Source: Mycobacterium sp. MBM (GTDB taxonomy: Bacteria; Actinomycetota; Actinomycetes; Mycobacteriales; Mycobacteriaceae). From it: DNA of 64,000 nucleotides. A model generated the notes under the pieces. That model did no database searches. It had not been told where the DNA came from and was given only the letters and a program-made list of their open reading frames with translations. The DNA is taken from the NCBI GenBank assembly GCA_021648845.1, contig JAKJHY010000022.1, positions 28,849 to 92,848 on the forward strand, in the 5' to 3' direction. Of the stretch, positions 60,648 through 64,000 are shown one piece after another. Positions within the stretch are counted from its first letter, which is position 1, and the number at the start of each line of letters is the position of its first letter. Both the position numbers and the translations under genes were made by a program.

Positions 60648-60683
60648 CAGCGGTCGACGGTTCGAAACCGTCCGCGCCCATCA
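60648..60683 (+). other. tRNA-like 3' half (T-arm and acceptor strand)
   Basis: A perfect T-arm (GACGG-TTCGAAA-CCGTC, 60656-60672) is followed by CGCGCCC, which reads as a tRNA acceptor strand. The nearest fitting 5' strand, GGGCGCC, is at 60561, too far away for a normal tRNA, and no D-arm or anticodon arm can be folded between. It is best seen as a tRNA fragment, possibly an attachment-site scar. Confidence 0.4.
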
Positions 60684-60692
60684 GGACGGGTG

Positions 60693-61595
60693 TCACTGTG
60701 CTCGCGCGGGCCAGCCCGGGTAGGCCGGCAGTGTCGGCGGCGGGGTGTCGCGATACGGGGCGACGACATCAGCCCGTTGATCCTCGGGCACGGGCATCTC
60801 GGCGATGCAGCGTTGTAGGAGGACGTGGTACTCCGGCGGAGTCTCGGTGGTGGTCTCGCCGTTGTTGATCCACCAGCTCAACGACGACCCGCTGAGCGCA
60901 GTGAACACCCAATCGCCGAACACATCGTCAACCGGAGCAGGCAGCGGGCCTTCCTGCGGCACCGTCGGATTCGGCGGGGGATTCGGTCCGTGACGCGGAT
61001 CCTCCTGAGTGAAATCCACGGCCGACAACATGTAGGGCGCTGTGTGGGGTTTGCCGTCCTCGTAGCCGAACAGTTTGTACCGGCCGTCCTCGGTCAACGC
61101 GTACCGGTAGGGCCGATACAGACAGACGACTGCGCGCAGCCCATTGCCTTGCGGGGTGATCGCCATGATGCGGTAGTTGTCGTTGCCGAACAGGCGCGTG
61201 TCTTTGAACCGCAGATCGTAGGGAGTGGGTTCGTCGGGCATGTAGGCCGCCGGCGAGTTCATCCGCGGCTGCCACGGCGGGAAGGGCACAGCGCGTGCGA
61301 ATCCCGGGTAGGCCGCCGTGATCGACATCATCTTTGATGCGAGTTCGCGGGATTCGACGTAGGCGCGCAGCGGTACCGCGGGACCGCTGAGCAGGTCGAT
61401 GTCGGGCGCGGCGCTCCACCGGAACCGGGTGCCGTCCATCGAGGACGGCCAGTTCGGGCTTTGTGATGCCTCCGCGGTCGGCGTCGAGCCTTGCTGTTCC
61501 GGTGCGCTTCCACACCCGGCGGCGGCGATCAGCACAGCGCCCGCCAGGGCGACCGCACGCCTCAGTGGTGTCCAACTCCCCGTGACTCCCCGCAT
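60693..61595 (-). CDS. Secreted lipoprotein of unknown function, 300 aa
   Basis: ATG 61595 is chosen because the signal sequence begins there: WTPLRRAVALAGAVLIAAAG followed by the lipobox cysteine in AAAGC. The outer domain has aromatic strands (YDLRFKDTRLFGNDNYRIMA, then VVCLYRPYRYALTEDGRYKL) and two cysteines. It resembles other mycobacterial plasmid-encoded lipoproteins in form, with no known function. Confidence 0.75.
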   Translation of the reverse strand: MRGVTGSWTPLRRAVALAGAVLIAAAGCGSAPEQQGSTPTAEASQSPNWPSSMDGTRFRWSAAPDIDLLSGPAVPLRAYVESRELASKMMSITAAYPGFARAVPFPPWQPRMNSPAAYMPDEPTPYDLRFKDTRLFGNDNYRIMAITPQGNGLRAVVCLYRPYRYALTEDGRYKLFGYEDGKPHTAPYMLSAVDFTQEDPRHGPNPPPNPTVPQEGPLPAPVDDVFGDWVFTALSGSSLSWWINNGETTTETPPEYHVLLQRCIAEMPVPEDQRADVVAPYRDTPPPTLPAYPGWPARAQ

Positions 61596-61869
61596 TGCTG
61601 CGACACTATCGGCTTCCCCGACGGCGCCCACGCAATCTGCTTCGCTGCCGCCGTGGGTCAATAACCCCAGCGATAAGTCAGCGATTCATCAAACGGTGGG
61701 ATCCACGAGGAGCGCGTCCGGCCGCGACGACGAACTCCAAGGTCACCCTGAAGGGCTTGTGACTCGGATGGTCCTCGCGCGGATCCGCTGTCTTGGAGAT
61801 GACGGAAACGAGTGAGTGAGCTGGTACTTAAGCCTTAGAAATTGCTCAACGCTCGGAGGACGGCAGCTG

Positions 61870-62616
61870 ATGACGAGTCATATAGAGCCCCTGGAAGGTG
61901 GTCGTGCAGTGCGCGCTCACAGTCACTCGAACAGGCCGTGGGTCAGTAGGTCATGCTGCGCGGTGGTGGCATGTGTGCTGACAGCAGGGTGCACAGTCAG
62001 CACCAACGGTACGGTCGTCGCGGCCCCGACGCTGGGCCAGGCTCCGCGACCGGTCCCAACCGCGGCGCTGTCCAGCGTGCTGCTCAGCAGCCGCGAGGCG
62101 GGCTCGGTCATGGGCGCCTCACTGAGCGTCGCCAGCTCCAGGCAGGGGTTGTATGAGAACCGGCCCCTCGACGATGGGTGCTTGGTGTGGGGCCAGGCGC
62201 AGCGTCACACCTATGAGGGAAGTGGCTGGACCGCGGTGCGGGTCGAAGAGCTGCGTGACCGCCCTGGCGATGCCGACCACATCGTTTATCAGGCAGCTGT
62301 GGCGTTCCCTGATGCGGCCAGCGCGCACGATTTCTTCGCCGGCCAGGAGTCGGTGTGGTCCGGGTGTGACGATCGGCGGGTCGACCTCCGCGACCCGGGC
62401 GACCCGGACGCCCACTATTGGTCGCTGAACACCGCCACCGAGCAGCAAGGCGTGCTCACCATCACCCGATCCCAAGAGGACAACCCGGGTTGGTCTTGCC
62501 AGCGGGCGATGACGGTAACGAACAACGTGGTGGTCGACCTGGCGGCATGTGCCATGGACGTCGACGACCGAGGCGTCGAGCTGGCGCTACTCATCGTCGA
62601 CAAGATCGACGAGTAG
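61870..62616 (+). CDS. PknH-sensor-like lipoprotein
   Basis: 248 aa from ATG 61870 behind GGAGGACGGC; an ATG 54 nt earlier has no such site. The signal sequence ends in the lipobox VLTAGC. The outer domain follows the PknH_C pattern: LLSSREAGSVMGASLSV, a paired-cysteine stretch (DDGCLVWGQAQ ... SGCDDRR), YQAAVAFPDAASAHDFFAGQ, and a closing CQRAMTVTNNVVVDLAACAM. Such domains occur in mycobacterial sensor proteins and surface lipoproteins; the ligand is unknown. Confidence 0.78.
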   Translation: MTSHIEPLEGGRAVRAHSHSNRPWVSRSCCAVVACVLTAGCTVSTNGTVVAAPTLGQAPRPVPTAALSSVLLSSREAGSVMGASLSVASSRQGLYENRPLDDGCLVWGQAQRHTYEGSGWTAVRVEELRDRPGDADHIVYQAAVAFPDAASAHDFFAGQESVWSGCDDRRVDLRDPGDPDAHYWSLNTATEQQGVLTITRSQEDNPGWSCQRAMTVTNNVVVDLAACAMDVDDRGVELALLIVDKIDE

Positions 62617-62816
62617 TTGTTCTGAGGGGCGGCGAGCGGGCCCAATATCGCCGGCACGCTCGCACCGGCTATCGCGCTACCGATCCCGTCAGGCTGGGAG
62701 GCTGCAGAATCCCGCGCACCTGAAAGGACGGTGGTTCTGAAGCAGGTCAGCGATGGCCCGGGTTGGGGCGGGGCTGGAACAGAATCGAGTGCGTGAGCGC
62801 GTTGTAGAGTGCTGCC

Positions 62817-63308
62817 ATGCTGAGGGGGGCTCGGGCGAGGACGTACCGGCTTGCGGGCGCGGCTCTTGCATGCACCGCGTTTGCTGCTGCGTGCGGGTCG
62901 CAAGGAGCCGCTGGGCCAGAGACGGTCAGCAGCGCTACCACCCAGCCCACGAAACTGTCTGGCCTGCAGGAGTACCAGTCGATCCAGGCGATGGCAGACG
63001 AACTGAACAGGTTCGGGCAGTCGTGCACCGTCAAGCCGCTCGGTGGCTTCGTCTACCCCGTCGACAGCGGATCGTGTGAGGCGTATGGCCGGACTCTCGT
63101 GCTCGCCATCTACGCCAGCCAGGAGAGACTGGATGAGCAGGTGAAGACGTTCGACCTCTTCCGCGAGGCTGGACTGGACTACGGGATCCTGGCCGGCAAG
63201 AACTGGACAATCGACTGTGGAACGCGGCCGGTGTGCGACAGGATCCACGACGACATTGGCGGGAGCATCTCGGCCGCGCTGCCTGTGACGGCCACCCCCA
63301 CGCCCTAG
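62817..63308 (+). CDS. Secreted lipoprotein of unknown function, 163 aa
   Basis: ATG 62817. A TAGAGT -10 lies only about 11 nt upstream, so the message may be nearly leaderless. The signal sequence with lipobox AFAAAC is followed by a short linker and a domain of about 110 residues with four cysteines (SCTVK, SCEAYG, DCGTRPVCD), probably two disulphide bonds. It is the last gene before the replicon end. Confidence 0.75.
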   Translation: MLRGARARTYRLAGAALACTAFAAACGSQGAAGPETVSSATTQPTKLSGLQEYQSIQAMADELNRFGQSCTVKPLGGFVYPVDSGSCEAYGRTLVLAIYASQERLDEQVKTFDLFREAGLDYGILAGKNWTIDCGTRPVCDRIHDDIGGSISAALPVTATPTP

Positions 63309-63356
63309 CCGCTGAACTGAGGCCAGCCCTCATCAACAGGTGGCCGCAGCCCAGAC

Positions 63357-63377
63357 AAGCCCGGCGGAGCCGGGCTT
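63357..63377 (+). terminator. 9-bp perfect hairpin after the last gene
   Basis: AAGCCCGGC-GGA-GCCGGGCTT lies 48 nt after the last stop codon. It has the shape of a terminator and the GNA triloop of the telomeric palindromes further right, so it may serve either role. Confidence 0.6.
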
Positions 63378-63466
63378 CGGCAGTGAAGGGGTAGCAGGTG
63401 GTGGGTCGCCGGCTGGGCCCAGGAGGTCGAGGTCGTGGGGAGAAGGGGTCAGTGGGAACGTTGACC

Positions 63467-63488
63467 CTCAGGTATTGCAGTCGGCATA
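63467..63488 (+). promoter_or_regulatory. Subtelomeric copy of the tap operator sequence
   Basis: A 22-nt sequence beginning CTCAGGTATT and ending GTCGGCATA matches 18596-18617 (other strand) at 20 of 22 positions, the two differences being transitions. At tap the same bases belong to the divergent operator. Here there is no gene to regulate, so protein binding at the end of the replicon is more likely. Confidence 0.55.
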
Positions 63489-63568
63489 GTGTTGAGCAAT
63501 GTTTGGGTCGAAGTGGGGCAGCTCGCGGTGGCAGTGGCTCCTCGATGCAAGGAACTGCAGGGGTGGAG

Positions 63569-64000
63569 CGCCGTAGGCGTCGCTGCGTGAAATCGAATAC
63601 CGCTGTGCTGCAATGTATATGATGGGTGAGGGCGCAGCCCGAGTCGTAAGTCGAGATGCCAAGGCGGGCAACGACCTCGAGTCGGATCCGCCGGCCGGCA
63701 TCCCATAGCCCACCCACCACGGTCGAGGCGAAGCCGAGACGGAGTAGCCGAAACCCACTGCAATACAGTATGATTGAAGCATGACCAATGGCGAAGCCAT
63801 CACCACCAACGGATACCAAAACCGTTGCAGCACAACGCCAAAGCGACCGCCGGCGATGGCCGCAGGCCATCCAACCCAACCCGTGAACTCGAAAACCGTT
63901 GTCTAACAACAATACCCGACCCGGCACATAGGCGCCGCCAGGCGCCGGCCTCGATGCCCGCCGCAGGCGGGCTCCTTCCACCCGGCGAAGCCGGGGGGGG
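63569..64000. repeat. Telomere-like terminal region with triloop palindromes
   Basis: No gene. Perfect short palindromes, most with GNA-type triloops, fill the end: CGCC-GTA-GGCG (63569), GGGC-GCA-GCCC (63630), GGC-GAA-GCC (63727), ATGGC-GAA-GCCAT (63788), GATGGCC-GCA-GGCCATC (63855), GTTGT-CTA-ACAAC (63898), GGCGCC-4 nt-GGCGCC (63931), GCCCGCC-GCA-GGCGGGC (63956) and CCCGGC-GAA-GCCGGG (63981), then a run of G to the last base. Read from the end, the other strand begins with C residues and carries the GCTNCGC core known from telomeres of actinobacterial linear plasmids. Confidence 0.75.

Noticed and set aside
60561..60683. A complete tRNA gene
   Set aside because: About 120 nt separate the possible acceptor strands, one pair of the acceptor stem fails, and no D-arm or anticodon arm can be folded.
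63031..63981. 316-aa open frame on the minus strand across the terminal region
   Set aside because: It runs through the telomere-like palindromes and opposite a lipoprotein gene, and its composition is not protein-like.

Overview
The window is high-GC actinobacterial DNA, most like a mycobacterium. The evidence is a dioxygenase operon in the phtR-Aa-Ab-B-Ac-Ad order known from Mycobacterium vanbaalenii, a second WhiA protein, an orphan relative of the mycobacterial TNT immunity factor, and PknH-sensor-type lipoproteins. There are no ribosomal RNA, ribosomal protein or other housekeeping genes. A Tap/Tpg-like gene pair and a cluster of triloop palindromes reaching the last base of the window point to the right arm of a linear replicon, probably a linear plasmid, with the window ending at or very near its telomere. 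This is an inference from sequence.

Layout. 1-8.7 kb: a tightly overlapped catabolic operon for an aromatic dicarboxylate, most likely phthalate (two IclR regulators, Rieske dioxygenase alpha and beta, a small conserved protein, cis-diol dehydrogenase, ferredoxin, reductase, class II aldolase-type decarboxylase), followed by a MatC-type permease. 8.7-10.3 kb: decayed DNA with a LysR pseudogene. 10.4-18.4 kb: two genes of unknown function on the plus strand, two on the minus strand, and a giant methyltransferase-helicase. 18.5-21.6 kb: a divergent operator followed by a small DNA-binding protein, tap and tpg.

21.6-48.7 kb: about thirty mostly small genes interspersed with DNA-handling enzymes (MoxR/VWA pair, SF1 helicase, HerA-type ATPase, C5 methyltransferase, TM0106 nuclease, DnaQ-like exonuclease), ending at the start of a WGR ligase gene. 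Most of these genes or short operons have the same start module. It consists of a TGTC box, a TAnnnT -10 element exactly 16 nt further on (start to start), and a 26-nt hairpin about 20 nt before the start codon. The hairpin has a conserved 4-bp outer stem, a variable but covarying 5-bp inner stem and a YGMG loop (a YNMG-type RNA tetraloop). I count 18 loci with box, -10 and hairpin, and 21 hairpins in all, one of them at 57.5 kb. This looks like a single coordinated regulon with an RNA element and is the main candidate for an undescribed system.

48.7-63.3 kb: WGR-domain DNA ligase, Imm61/IFT-like immunity protein, NlpC/P60 peptidase, WhiA paralogue, OGG-fold protein, PD-(D/E)XK nuclease, GNAT-like protein and three or four secreted lipoproteins. 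63.3-64.0 kb: non-coding terminal region with at least eight perfect GNA-triloop or similar palindromes, ending in a G run.

How the parts fit. Tap and Tpg would prime and protect the ends. A 22-nt sequence in the divergent operator between the giant helicase and the tap operon recurs with two differences in the subtelomeric region, which suggests one protein binds both places. The hairpin-led genes would form the maintenance and transfer backbone. The catabolic operon and its decayed neighbours look like cargo on the inner side.
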